Below, one piece after another: positions 51,637-60,108 of a DNA stretch of 64,000 nt. The position numbers and the translations under genes were made by a program. Within the stretch, counting starts at the first letter, position 1. The number at the start of each line of letters is the position of its first letter. The notes below the pieces were generated by a model. It saw only the letters and a program-made list of their open reading frames with translations, did not search any database and was not told where the DNA came from. This DNA is from JBCDCY01 sp039180875 (GTDB taxonomy: Bacteria; Pseudomonadota; Alphaproteobacteria; Rhodobacterales; Rhodobacteraceae): the NCBI GenBank assembly GCA_039180875.1, contig JBCDCY010000001.1, forward strand, positions 1,074,632 through 1,138,631, given 5' to 3'.

Positions 51637-52515
51637 ATGGAGCAGACGCAACCAGCCCCGGCCACCCGCGCCACCTTCCACCGTATCACCCCACGCCAGG
51701 GCGTGCGCCCGACCGCGCGCGAGCTGCGCTGGCTAAAGCACCTCGAGCGCCACGGCCCGCAACCCTCTGACATCCTCTACGCCCTCACCACGGACACCCA
51801 CCGCTGCCAGGATACGGCGCTCCGCGATCTGCAGAAGCTCCGCGCCGGCGGCTTCCTCCGCCTCCCACCCCAGCAACGCGCCACCGCCCGGGCCGAGTTC
51901 AATCCGTACATCTACGACCTCACCCGGGACGCGCACGACCACCTCGCCGGTGTCGGGCTCGCCGAACCGACGTTCCGCCCCACCGGCCATTGCTGGCACA
52001 CCTACCTCACCGCCCTCGTCACTGGCTCCCTCGACATCGTCGCCACCCGCCAGGGCCTCCGCTACATCCCCGGCCACGAGATCCTCGCCCGCACCGGTGC
52101 CACCCTGGCCATCCCGATCGGCGCCAAGCATCTCATCCCCGACCAGCTCTTCGCCCTCCAGTATCCCGACGGCTACCGCGCCTTCCTCCTCGAGATCGAT
52201 CGTGGCACCGAGCCGCTGCGCTCCGCCAAAAGCCGCAAGAGCCTCGCCCAGTCCCTCGACCTCTACCGCCAGATGTTCACCACCCAAGCCCACCGCCACC
52301 ACTACGGCCTGCGCGCGACAACCCTCGTGCTCTGGGTGTTCGAGGTCCCCGGGCGGATGGCCCAGTTCCAGAAGCTGGTGCAGGAGCGGGCCGGGGCGAA
52401 CGCCGGGCGCTTCCTCTGCAAGGCGCTGCCGGAGCGGCGGGGATGGGAGGAAATGGAGGCTTGGCAGCAAGTGCCTTGGAGCGGCGGGGGTGGGATGGTG
52501 GAGGTGGTTGGGTGA
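51637..52515 (+). CDS. Replication-relaxation family protein
   Basis: 292 residues starting 19 bp after the ATPase stop. The first part is a winged-helix (TARELRWLKHLERHGPQPSD, DTALRDLQKLRAGGFLRLPP) and the second a nuclease-like fold: LIPDQLFALQYPDGYRAFLLEID. The latter fits the PF13814 'Replic_Relax' family (P-D-x-L...E-x-D), found on plasmids and integrative elements near the DNA-transfer ATPases. The C-terminus ends in a Trp/Gly-rich tail. It could take part in element replication or nicking; activity is unproven. The D...E.D pattern offers metal ligands. Confidence 0.8.
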   Translation: MEQTQPAPATRATFHRITPRQGVRPTARELRWLKHLERHGPQPSDILYALTTDTHRCQDTALRDLQKLRAGGFLRLPPQQRATARAEFNPYIYDLTRDAHDHLAGVGLAEPTFRPTGHCWHTYLTALVTGSLDIVATRQGLRYIPGHEILARTGATLAIPIGAKHLIPDQLFALQYPDGYRAFLLEIDRGTEPLRSAKSRKSLAQSLDLYRQMFTTQAHRHHYGLRATTLVLWVFEVPGRMAQFQKLVQERAGANAGRFLCKALPERRGWEEMEAWQQVPWSGGGGMVEVVG

Positions 52516-52721
52516 CGAAGGGCGGGAAGCAGTCGTTTGCTGCGGTTGCATTCCGTTGAAGGCGATGCTTACAAAGCCGACGTTCAAAACACACTTCTTC
52601 ACGCCTGCCACGGGCACCGAGTGTTAGGCTTAGATCGACCAGTCTGCGTAGTGACAAGATAAAGAAAAGACGCGGCACGAAGCGCTCGCGCCTTAGGTTG
52701 AGAGAAGAGGTAGCGCCTGGG

Positions 52722-52937
52722 CTACTTCCCAAGTCGCTTGTGAAAGCGATCCGTGTGGTCAGGGTCGCCTTCGACTTCGAACCCCTTGTGGGTCTTACGA
52801 ACACTGACGCCTGAGGCAGCCGCGGCTTGTCGTACACTTCGCTCGACCAGTTGGCTCATGTCGCGCTTCATTGCATTTGCGAGTGACCGTCCGTTCGTAA
52901 ACGTACGGCCCTCGTACTTCATTTTCATCTTGATCAT
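52722..52937 (-). CDS. Small basic protein of unknown function
   Basis: 71 residues: MIKMKMKYEGRTFTNGRSLA, a helical middle (AMKRDMSQLVERSVRQAAAA) and SGVSVRKTHKGFEVEGDPDH. The stop of the DUF2188 gene is 3 bases upstream, so it is third of three co-directional genes (53458 to 52722). The layout is helix plus small beta hairpin; no family name. Strong positive charge may mean nucleic-acid contact. Confidence 0.6.
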   Translation of the reverse strand: MIKMKMKYEGRTFTNGRSLANAMKRDMSQLVERSVRQAAAASGVSVRKTHKGFEVEGDPDHTDRFHKRLGK

Positions 52938-52940
52938 GGC

Positions 52941-53165
52941 TTAGCCTTTCGGAGGATAGGGATCGTTGCCATAGCTCCAAGCCTCACGGAATTTGGCATC
53001 CTGACCTTGGATGCGCAGCTCCGAGCCTTGGTTGCGGGCGATGTCTCGCCCATAATCAATTGCTTCGCGTTGGGTATCGAAGTACTTGGTGAGACGTTCG
53101 TTGCCTTCGCCACGAACTCCCCAGCCATCGCCGTTCTTCACGACATATTGGTTCTTGCCCGCCAT
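52941..53165 (-). CDS. DUF2188-domain protein
   Basis: 74 residues from ATG 53165, with AAGGAG 7 bases before it. Most of the protein matches DUF2188: YVVKNGDGWGVRGEGNERLT, FDTQREAIDYGRDIARNQGS and ELRIQGQDAKFREAWSYGND. These small domains (related to the phage/plasmid-borne YP-G-rich strand-helix fold) occur often in islands; function unknown. Gene order with the Cas2-like protein upstream is described in the findings. Confidence 0.8.
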   Translation of the reverse strand: MAGKNQYVVKNGDGWGVRGEGNERLTKYFDTQREAIDYGRDIARNQGSELRIQGQDAKFREAWSYGNDPYPPKG

Positions 53166-53179
53166 CAAATTTCTCCTTT

Positions 53180-53458
53180 CTATGCAGCCATCTTGTTCGT
53201 GCGGGAGTTGATCCACTCCCACGCGTCTTTTGTGAGCCATCCGCTGTAGTCTCGGGTGATCCCAACAATCAGAACGCGGTCGTTGTCATCGATATGCGGG
53301 GCCAGCTTGTCCCAGATGCCTTTGGCGGTCAGATTGGTGTCCACCAGCCAATGGCTATCCAGGTAATGCCACCATGCACCACAAATCTTGATTGCATCAT
53401 GAAGGTCACTGTAGTTCTGGCCGGGGTGGTTCAGGTCGTAGTTGATAGAGTAGATCAT
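53180..53458 (-). CDS. Cas2-like fold protein ('SinR family')
   Basis: 92 residues: MIYSINYDLNHPGQNYSDLH opens like Cas2 and VapD (strand, then N-Y-D-L, then helix), followed by WWHYLDSHWLVDTNL and DDNDRVLIVGITRDYSGWL. The size and the first strand's Asp match the ferredoxin-like Cas2 fold, but no CRISPR array, cas1 or other cas gene is present here. In databases close relatives carry the name SinR family, from memory. It is first in the three-gene minus-strand unit, divergent from the sigma-like gene with only 135 bp between. Confidence 0.7.
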   Translation of the reverse strand: MIYSINYDLNHPGQNYSDLHDAIKICGAWWHYLDSHWLVDTNLTAKGIWDKLAPHIDDNDRVLIVGITRDYSGWLTKDAWEWINSRTNKMAA

Positions 53459-53526
53459 GGTTTCCTCGTTGGTTTCTGTCAGCCGATGTTCCGGCCTCGT
53501 TTACCAATGCGGACAAAATTCGGGGT

Positions 53527-53548
53527 CTCGGACACGGATTTGTCCGAG
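53527..53548 (+). promoter_or_regulatory. Operator-like palindrome in divergent intergenic region
   Basis: CTCGGACA and TGTCCGAG, perfect 8-bp arms with a 6-base spacer, centred in the 135-bp gap between the divergent Cas2-like and sigma-like genes. Further half-sites lie beside it: GCGGACA at 53510-53516 and AGTCCGAG at 53571-53578. The array is a likely shared control region for both transcription units. Confidence 0.7.
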
Positions 53549-53593
53549 CGCTCATTTTTTTCCGCATAGAAGTCCGAGAAGAGGTTTGAGTAC

Positions 53594-54178
53594 ATGAACA
53601 ACATCGACCCCCCTGACGTACTGACGCGGGAGGAACTGGAAGATGATGTAGAAGCTCTTTCAGACGCTGATCTGCTGCGCCTGAAAAGAGCCGCAGAGCT
53701 TTATGCGCACTACCCGGTCGAACCCGACGAGCTGCTACAGGAAGCAATCTGCCGTGCGCTGGCGGGGACAAGAAGATGCCCGCGCGCTGTAAACGTTGTT
53801 CGGTTTCTGGCCGAAGCGATCAGGAGCATTGCTCACGATGAGTTGCAGAAGGTCGAAAACAAACGAGACGAAGTGTCAGTGCACGACGACACCATTGAAA
53901 ACCTGGATGCCATTATCCCCCGGGACCAGGAGCCAACTGCCGAGGAAAGGATGATCTTAAATGAACAACAAAGAGATGCCCGAGACACAGAAAATCGACT
54001 TCTTGAGCTATTTGACGGCGACGAAACCGCTCAATTCATTGTTCTGGGGATGCTGACCGACACAGAGGGGAAAGAGCTTCAAGACGCAACAGGCCTAGAT
54101 AAAACAGGCTTCAACAGCAAACGCCGGTACGTGCGACGGAAGATCAACAAAGCCATCGAGAATGGGTTCAAGCTATGA
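53594..54178 (+). CDS. Sigma-70-like (ECF type) RNA polymerase factor or DNA-binding regulator
   Basis: 194 residues. An N-terminal region with DELLQEAICRALAGTRRCPR (region 2-like: the alternating EAI.RAL pattern), then RFLAEAIRSIAHDELQKVEN. An acidic linker leads to a C-terminal helix-turn-helix: FIVLGMLTDTEGKELQDATG and TGFNSKRRYVRRKINKAIEN (region 4-like). The layout resembles small sigma factors of plasmids and islands. AAGAGG lies 8-10 bases before the start. The next two genes overlap it by 4 bases, forming a coupled operon. Confidence 0.7.
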   Translation: MNNIDPPDVLTREELEDDVEALSDADLLRLKRAAELYAHYPVEPDELLQEAICRALAGTRRCPRAVNVVRFLAEAIRSIAHDELQKVENKRDEVSVHDDTIENLDAIIPRDQEPTAEERMILNEQQRDARDTENRLLELFDGDETAQFIVLGMLTDTEGKELQDATGLDKTGFNSKRRYVRRKINKAIENGFKL

Positions 54179-54603
54179 CGGACAAGAGACGCGAAGAACG
54201 GAGGATGTTGGTGAACTTAGCCGACTCACTCTTCGATGACCTCTTTGAGACGTCCGACGAAGACATTCTGAAAGAGGTTTCTGAGGATGGAGACGATCCC
54301 GAAGCGCTAGCAGGACAACTACGTTCTCAAGCAGAAGCCGCTCTTCTACAAAGCAGAAAGGAAAGGAGGCTCGTCGCGCGAAATGCCCGTCTTGCTGCTC
54401 AGAACACTCCTACCACTGACGTTTTGGTTGATGTGTCAGTTGCACGACAGGCCCTTCGCGGTGCTTTCCAAAACAACGATCTGTCGATGGCTGCGCGCAA
54501 TGAAACGGAAAGTGAACTGACAGACGAAGAAGTGTCACGAAAGTATCGAGATCTTGTTCGTCTTGGTGTGATTCAACAAAAAGATGATGGGAAAGGTGAA
54601 TGA
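54175..54603 (+). CDS. Acidic helical protein of unknown function, possible anti-sigma partner
   Basis: 142 residues, starting 4 bases inside the sigma-like gene and ending 4 bases inside the protease gene. It is acidic and helical (DSLFDDLFETSDEDILKEVS, LAGQLRSQAEAALLQSRKER, RNETESELTDEEVSRKYRDL) without membrane segments. No family recognised. Its place between a sigma-like factor and an ImmA/IrrE protease suggests it is the anti-sigma or repressor that the protease cleaves; this is inference from order alone. Confidence 0.6.
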   Translation: MTDKRREERRMLVNLADSLFDDLFETSDEDILKEVSEDGDDPEALAGQLRSQAEAALLQSRKERRLVARNARLAAQNTPTTDVLVDVSVARQALRGAFQNNDLSMAARNETESELTDEEVSRKYRDLVRLGVIQQKDDGKGE

Positions 54604-55391
54604 AAATCATCGATCCCGCCGAGCGGCATTTAAAGTCGCTCGGCATCTCAGAACCTAATGAGATCGATCTAGAGGATATTGCTTTTGATCAGGGTGCGGA
54701 GGTCCGTTTCTGTGACTTAAGTGGTTGTGAAGCCGATATTCTTGGCTTCAAAGAGCGAGCTATTATCTCCGTTGATCGCAACCGTGGTTGGAAACGGAAG
54801 CGCTTCTCCATTGCCCATGAGTTGGGCCATTGGCATCACCATCGAGGCAAAAAATTACAATGCCGCGTCGAGGAGTACCAGCCCAAGCATAGGACCTATG
54901 CCGAGCGGACAGCCAATTCCTATGCGGCGTCACTTTTGATGCCAAGCTATATGGTGATGCCCCGCGCGCGAGATCACAAACGACTGACTTTCGCAGTCGT
55001 TGAACGCTTCGCTCAAGAGTTTCGAACTAGCCTTTCGGCTACGGCAATTCGTCTGGTGGAAGCTGATGTTTGGCCTTGCATGCTGATCCAGCACAGCCGT
55101 TCCGGTCGAAAGTGGTTCACTCAAGCCCGAATGTTTCATAACCGCTGGTTTCCACAGAACGAACTTGATGCTGACACGTCAGCTTTCGACGTTGTTTTCG
55201 GTCAGGCGGAAGGCGACAGGTTTCCACGCTTGATTGGTGCGGATGCTTGGTTTGATCGGCAAGAAGCCCACCGCTATGAACTGTATGAACAAGCGATTAG
55301 AGTAGGTGAGGGTGAAGCTTTGATCCTGCTGACGATTAAGGACGAACGAATGATAGACGAAGAGCCAGAGCGCTCAGTATATCGTTGGTAG
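54600..55391 (+). CDS. ImmA/IrrE-family metallopeptidase
   Basis: 263 residues. The zinc motif HELGHWHHH at residues 73-81 with upstream IISVDRNRGWKRKRFSIA, and downstream ERTANSYAASLLMPSYMV, the usual ImmA order (active-site helix, then EXXAN..A..LLMP). The C-terminal 120 residues have no known domain. ImmA and IrrE cleave a repressor in response to DNA damage in ICEBs1 and Deinococcus, releasing gene expression. It is third in the sigma-like operon, so its target could be the middle gene product. Confidence 0.88.
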   Translation: MKIIDPAERHLKSLGISEPNEIDLEDIAFDQGAEVRFCDLSGCEADILGFKERAIISVDRNRGWKRKRFSIAHELGHWHHHRGKKLQCRVEEYQPKHRTYAERTANSYAASLLMPSYMVMPRARDHKRLTFAVVERFAQEFRTSLSATAIRLVEADVWPCMLIQHSRSGRKWFTQARMFHNRWFPQNELDADTSAFDVVFGQAEGDRFPRLIGADAWFDRQEAHRYELYEQAIRVGEGEALILLTIKDERMIDEEPERSVYRW

Positions 55392-55775
55392 CGATGTGCA
55401 GATCTGAAATGAAAAAGCGCTCCAAGAGCCATTTCGTCATCCTCGATGGAGACGTCACTCCCTTCACGAGGGTCCCCTTTGGGAAAGCTGCGCTGCAGCG
55501 GTGCCGATCAAGGTGAATGGCTGGTTTGGGCCGACGGCATCAAGCGTTCATGGCGGCCGTTAACCTCAAGCGTGCCAACCCTGTACTAGCTCGCCCATTA
55601 TGACGATGACTTGCTCCTTTAGTAAGGTACTTTGCACTGTTATTAGCTGTTCTCCGCAGAGAGCCGATAAACGATCAAAGGGCCCAATCATGGAGGGCAA
55701 GTACCTAGTCAATGGGCAGCAACAAGCACTCTCGGCTAAACGCCCCAGGGTGGCGGAGGGAACAACTTCGACATT
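55392..55775. other. Intergenic region, no gene supported
   Basis: 384 bp between two convergent genes. A 35-codon frame from 55410 (MKKRSKSHFVILDGDVTPF...) follows the protease stop but has no recognisable relation. Stem-loops were not obvious. Confidence 0.3.
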
Positions 55776-58079
55776 TCACCGATACATACAACTCTCCTCT
55801 GAGTCCCCGCGCAAAACCGCATCTACGCATAGGGCAACATGCTCCGCCAACAAGCGATGTCCCGTAAGATTAGGATGGGCAGCGCCACGATAATCCGGAA
55901 ACTCATCGTCATTTTCTCTTGTGTCACCGTCGACGTTCATCTGAGTGACGAATGAATCGTTTACTGTACGGATCGCCCTCTGGCCTATCTCAAACCGATA
56001 CGGCCGCCAGTCCGCTGGATCCCACGATTCTGCCGACGAATTGGGCAGGTTGCCGTGTATGCCTTGTGCCCAGTTATTGTCTAAAAATGCATCTCGGGCG
56101 CCTAGCACCAGTGTAAATGCGCCTGCTTGGGCGGCCGATCGCTGTTGAGTGCGGATGAATTCCGTTTCTCGAAGCATTAATTCCGCCTCGTTGACAGTGA
56201 AGTTGAAGTGCCAACTAGAGGCAAATCTCGAAGTAAGACGTCCTTGTGAGGCGGGTGTCGAGTTCCAAGGACCAAGTGCATCAAAGACTTCTGCCTCTTG
56301 CCCAACGGACAACATTGGATCTATTTTATCCTCGCGGTTTCCTGCGTAGTTGGTCAACTCGTCCCGGAGACCAACGGGCGGCAAGGCACTTGTCCGGAAC
56401 GGGTCAGGATAAACCGGCATGACGATTTGCCGACGGTCTATGTCCAGCAGTAAAGAAATCGCAAGATTCGCAATACGATAGCGCTCGGCCAGAGAACGAC
56501 ACCATGAGCGCGAGCATTGGCTCAGGCCCCAATTGCCTTGCGTCAATGCTATTGTTGTAGGGCCCCGACGTCTGCACGCTCGAATTAGCGAACGGTTCAC
56601 ACCCTGGTTGGCAGCTCTGGGACACACCTCAGGCATCAAGAAGTGAGCGCCCGTACTTGGTAAGATGTACTTATCCGGTATCAGATAGAAAGATACCAGG
56701 TCCTCAAATGCGGAGTCGTTGCCACCTATTCCAAGCAGCACAAGATCCGGGCTATGGAAGACCACTCTAGCGCTATCGCTAGCGCACCCAGGCAAGCCGT
56801 CTGTCGGATACCTGCCTGGTACGCTTCCATCGCGGAAGTGTCGCTGCCAAACTCTGTTTTGTCGTTGCGAGCTGTATCCTTCTCGAGAGGACTGCCCTGA
56901 TACAGTACCTTCAGCACGACCGAAAAAATCGTTCTGCCTTAGGAAATGAGGCCTCCTCTCTCGAGCGACAGCCGACCTGATCGCCTGTGGGAAGTCTTTG
57001 ATCTCGTTAGTCGGGGCAGAGCACAAGTCACTCATCGCAGCGTGCAATTGAGAACGCGACTGAAACCAGTGGTCTTGGTTGCTCCGCCTTCCCTCAGTCC
57101 AAGCCGTGCTCTCGCGAGGTGTGGACTGTGGGTTTAAGAGCCCATCAAAGATCTCAGCACCTGAGCAACCATAATGCAAGAACGACACGACGCGACGTCG
57201 GTCTTCGGAAGCAAGCCTCAGCGCTACTAGCGTCGGATAGTTGAAGAAACTACGATAACAGCTCTCGTCCAGCCAGCGTGCTTCATGATGCGAACCTTCT
57301 TCGTTTTCACTTAGGAAACCGGTTGGGTTCAACAACCAACTAAGATCATTTGTCTGCGGCGCACCATCGCTTCCCCAGCGTCTAAAGCGCGCCGGTATGT
57401 CCGGGTTGCCTTGGCCCGATGTGTAGCTCTCACCCATCGCCACGACCAGCAGGTGCTCCACGCGCACCTCTGCACTTGATGGCTCAAGACCGTTCACTGG
57501 GCGTGCGGTGACGATTTGACCAGCGGCATCTATCTGAACGTCTACGGTCACCGGCCAACTGCCATCGTCACCGATAGAGCACGCTCCGGTCGTCACCAAG
57601 GCCCCATCTAAAAGCCAATCGCAGTCCCCATCCACGTCAAGCGATGCGCCAATGCGCACAGTGCCCCTTCCTTGAGCCAATGCCCTAATTCTATCGCTGT
57701 GGCGGTCGGTTGCGGCATGCCACAGTTCATCGACCGCTTCAGAACGAATTAGCTCAGCATATGGCGACTCGAGCCTTACATCACCTGGGGCGGGTTGCGC
57801 CTGATCATCCGATGCGGGTTGCTCCTGATTAGGAACTGCGGTGTGCTCTTCCCACATGCGTTGGTGCCATTCAGAAAAAGTCTCGTCCGGCTCTAGCATC
57901 CAAGCTTTAAACACGTCCTCCGGCGAACTAGGTGTTCTTGAGGACCGGTAGGCCTCAAACGGCAGAAACCGATTTTGAACTACTTCCCAGTGTATCGAAG
58001 GTGTTTCTTGTCCTGAGCTTCCACTCGCTCCCGCCAAGAACGACACGAACCCCAACAGGGTTAACCGACAAAGGGACAA
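55776..58079 (-). CDS. Secreted SGNH/GDSL-type hydrolase, large
   Basis: 767 residues with a TTG start at 58079, 5 bases after AGGAGG. The N-terminus (LSLCRLTLLGFVSFLAGASG) is a signal peptide. Block I of SGNH is MGESYTSGQGNPD near residues 213-225, block III is LLGIGGNDSAF near 447-457, and block V is HPNLTGHRLLAEH near 733-745 with the catalytic Asp/His positions. An N-terminal section of about 200 residues and a central insertion make it two to three times larger than typical. Likely an exported esterase or carbohydrate/lipid deacylase; substrate unknown. The gene is isolated, less GC-rich than the chromosome, and convergent with the sigma-like operon. Confidence 0.78.
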   Translation of the reverse strand: MSLCRLTLLGFVSFLAGASGSSGQETPSIHWEVVQNRFLPFEAYRSSRTPSSPEDVFKAWMLEPDETFSEWHQRMWEEHTAVPNQEQPASDDQAQPAPGDVRLESPYAELIRSEAVDELWHAATDRHSDRIRALAQGRGTVRIGASLDVDGDCDWLLDGALVTTGACSIGDDGSWPVTVDVQIDAAGQIVTARPVNGLEPSSAEVRVEHLLVVAMGESYTSGQGNPDIPARFRRWGSDGAPQTNDLSWLLNPTGFLSENEEGSHHEARWLDESCYRSFFNYPTLVALRLASEDRRRVVSFLHYGCSGAEIFDGLLNPQSTPRESTAWTEGRRSNQDHWFQSRSQLHAAMSDLCSAPTNEIKDFPQAIRSAVARERRPHFLRQNDFFGRAEGTVSGQSSREGYSSQRQNRVWQRHFRDGSVPGRYPTDGLPGCASDSARVVFHSPDLVLLGIGGNDSAFEDLVSFYLIPDKYILPSTGAHFLMPEVCPRAANQGVNRSLIRACRRRGPTTIALTQGNWGLSQCSRSWCRSLAERYRIANLAISLLLDIDRRQIVMPVYPDPFRTSALPPVGLRDELTNYAGNREDKIDPMLSVGQEAEVFDALGPWNSTPASQGRLTSRFASSWHFNFTVNEAELMLRETEFIRTQQRSAAQAGAFTLVLGARDAFLDNNWAQGIHGNLPNSSAESWDPADWRPYRFEIGQRAIRTVNDSFVTQMNVDGDTRENDDEFPDYRGAAHPNLTGHRLLAEHVALCVDAVLRGDSEESCMYR

Positions 58080-58662
58080 AGCAACCTCCTGAATCCAGCG
58101 TTTTATCGAATCTGTGTAGGTGATCTTAGCGCAATTCGCATCGCGTGTCGCGATCAGTCAAGCCTATTTACTGAACTTAACCAGTGTCGTATTTTTAATT
58201 TCTGCAATGAAAAAAGGTAACCGTGTCTACAACATCGTCTAAAATTCGCCGAAAAAACCAGACTCGATGCGGTTTTAGCCGTGCGGACCGTGACACATTA
58301 GTTGCGAAGGTCTTGTCGCGCCCCCCCCCTTTAAATTGATCGTCAGCGGAATAGTTAGCCACCTTCCCCTGCAGCATGGACCAATCGCGGCGTACAACGC
58401 GTGCACTGCTTCTAGGCTAAGGCCTAGAGCCTTCAGCGCCTTAGCCAATGAGAGACCATGCGCATGGAAACTCAAGTTCGGGCCATCATCATGTGATCTC
58501 GACGATGCCCTTAGGCAAGGAGGCAGAATGGCTGAGTGCGGCGCGAAGTGGCCCATCGCTGCGGGGCCACTTCAATGTCCGCTTTGACGGGCCGCACTGC
58601 AGCGATCTCAGGCGGCAACCAACGGCAGCTTAGGGCCGCCCGCTTGCGGCGGCCCTTCGGCG
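58080..58662. other. Intergenic region, no gene supported
   Basis: About 583 bp. It includes a run of nine C residues (58321-58330) and A/T-rich stretches near 58180-58215. No encoded product is convincing. Confidence 0.3.
58632..58656 (-). terminator. Stem-loop downstream of the first short tyrosine recombinase
   Basis: AGGGCCGCC and GGCGGCCCT, perfect 9-bp arms with a 7-base loop, 7 bases beyond the recombinase stop. A related, partly decayed version (GGGCCG / CGGCCC at about 63726-63749) lies beyond the stop of the second copy at 63757, as does the 5' flank ACCAACGGCAGCT. No T run. Confidence 0.6.
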
Positions 58663-59295
58663 TCAAATCTCGACTGCTTCTGAGATCGCCAATGCGTCCT
58701 CGAGCTCGACGCCGAGGTAGCGAACCGTGCTGTCCATCTTGGTATGGCCAAGAAGGAGTTGGACTGCGCGGAGGTTGCCTGTCTTCCTGTAGATCTGAGC
58801 CACCTTCGTCCGACGCATCGAATGCGTCCCGTAGGCACTGGGTTCGAGGCCGATCGACGTCACCCAATCGCGAACCAGGCGCGCATACTGACGGGTCGAG
58901 ATATGTAGCGGCTCGTGGAAGCGGCCGGGCCAAAGATACTCCTGCCCGACCATCATCGGATGCGCGAGCCAGTGCTTGATCGATTTCCGAGTGCCCTCGA
59001 TCAGTTCGAAGCGCACTGCCTTCTGCGTCTTGCTCTGCAGGATCGAGGTGCGTTCCTTGACCTGGCCGGCGGCGTAGACGTCAGCGACCTTGAGGCGAAC
59101 GAGATCGCAGCCCCGGAGCTTGCTGTCGATTGCTGTGTTGAAGAGGGCGAGGTCACGGACATTCTCGGCGATCTCGAGCCGCACCCGGATGGCCCAGACG
59201 TGCTTCGGCAGGAGGGGACGCTTCTGGCCGACGATACGCCCCTTGTTCCAGGCGGGGCGGCGCGGCCGAATGGCAGGTAGGTTCACGATGGGCAT
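58663..59295 (-). CDS. Short tyrosine recombinase (copy 1)
   Basis: 210 residues from ATG 59295 behind GGAGGAA; only the catalytic domain is present. The catalytic set is complete: Arg61 in KLRGCDLVRL, His158-x-x-Arg161 in THSMRRT, His184 in LLGHTKMD and nucleophile Tyr193 in VRYLGVE. Such stand-alone catalytic proteins resemble the short integrases found on islands and plasmids. It is nearly identical at the protein level to the partial copy at 63757-64000, and both lie in the same direction about 5.1 kb apart. Confidence 0.9.
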   Translation of the reverse strand: MPIVNLPAIRPRRPAWNKGRIVGQKRPLLPKHVWAIRVRLEIAENVRDLALFNTAIDSKLRGCDLVRLKVADVYAAGQVKERTSILQSKTQKAVRFELIEGTRKSIKHWLAHPMMVGQEYLWPGRFHEPLHISTRQYARLVRDWVTSIGLEPSAYGTHSMRRTKVAQIYRKTGNLRAVQLLLGHTKMDSTVRYLGVELEDALAISEAVEI

Positions 59296-59581
59296 GGCAG
59301 TTCCTCCGATCCGCCGCGCCCTACCCAGCGCCAACCCGACGTCAGCGAGTGCAGGATACCGCGAGTTGGGGCAGTGCGCCGAAGCTCCGCTCGGAGTCCA
59401 AACTTGCGCGTTCGCCCAGGGTAACGAATGGCCGCTCCTCCGACCGCCAGACACGTGCCAAACCATGTAGGTTTTGCCCCGGGGATCTGCCTGGCGTAGC
59501 CTACTGATGTCTCGTCATCACGCTGAGAGGGACAAGAACGATCGTTTTTGGCGCGTAAGTATTGTCAGGGGATTCTTGACC

Positions 59582-60103
59582 TTAGGCAAACCCCAGCCGC
59601 GCCAGATCATCTTCGGAAACCAGCATTTCGATGAGATGGTCGAAGGTATCCGCGACTTTCGTGAAGCAATCATCGAAGGACGTGCCGTTCATATCAAACT
59701 GCCAGATTTCCGGGTTCGCGCGCGTTGGGTCGTTCTGGTAGTTCAAGCACGTCCATCCGCCGCCGCCAAGCGTCGCAAATGGAAACACGTCTGGAAGCTC
59801 ACGCTCAAAAACATCATCGACCCACTCTTGGAGCCCGACTGTTTCGTTCGGTATGGTATTCAATCCTTCGAGGTAGCCAAAGTATCCGACACAGTCGCCA
59901 CCTTTATCCTTGGGACCCGTGACCACTTCATCGCACAATATTCCTCGCTTAAAGATCGAGGCGCTGTCCGAGAACAGGTAACCGTCGCGCAAGGACGTCG
60001 GAAATGATACACCCAAGCTACGTTCCATCCCAGCAATAGCTTCTGGTGGGTTCCCCGGTTTGGGATCAGAAGAATCGCTTGCCCAAGTGTATTCGTCTGC
60101 CAT
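59582..60103 (-). CDS. SMI1/KNR4-family protein, likely immunity protein
   Basis: 173 residues, five bases after the toxin stop. SMI1/KNR4 (SUKH) features: PPEAIAGMERSLGVSFPTSL at the start with the strand-helix arrangement and L.FGVSFP-type core, FPFATLGGGGWTCLNYQNDP (loop between strands) and EIWQFDMNGTSF. SUKH proteins are immunity partners of many bacterial nuclease toxins. Its position directly behind the WHH nuclease gene makes it the probable antidote, which is inferred from gene order. Confidence 0.85.
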   Translation of the reverse strand: MADEYTWASDSSDPKPGNPPEAIAGMERSLGVSFPTSLRDGYLFSDSASIFKRGILCDEVVTGPKDKGGDCVGYFGYLEGLNTIPNETVGLQEWVDDVFERELPDVFPFATLGGGGWTCLNYQNDPTRANPEIWQFDMNGTSFDDCFTKVADTFDHLIEMLVSEDDLARLGFA

Positions 60104-60108
60104 TCAAA

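Noticed and set aside
53180..53458. Cas2 as evidence for a CRISPR-Cas locus
   Set aside because: No repeat-spacer array, cas1 or effector gene is visible in the window; the fold is shared with VapD and the SinR-named family.
58321..58330. Run of C residues as a phase-variation tract
   Set aside because: It is not inside or just upstream of a supported gene, so no switching effect can be proposed.
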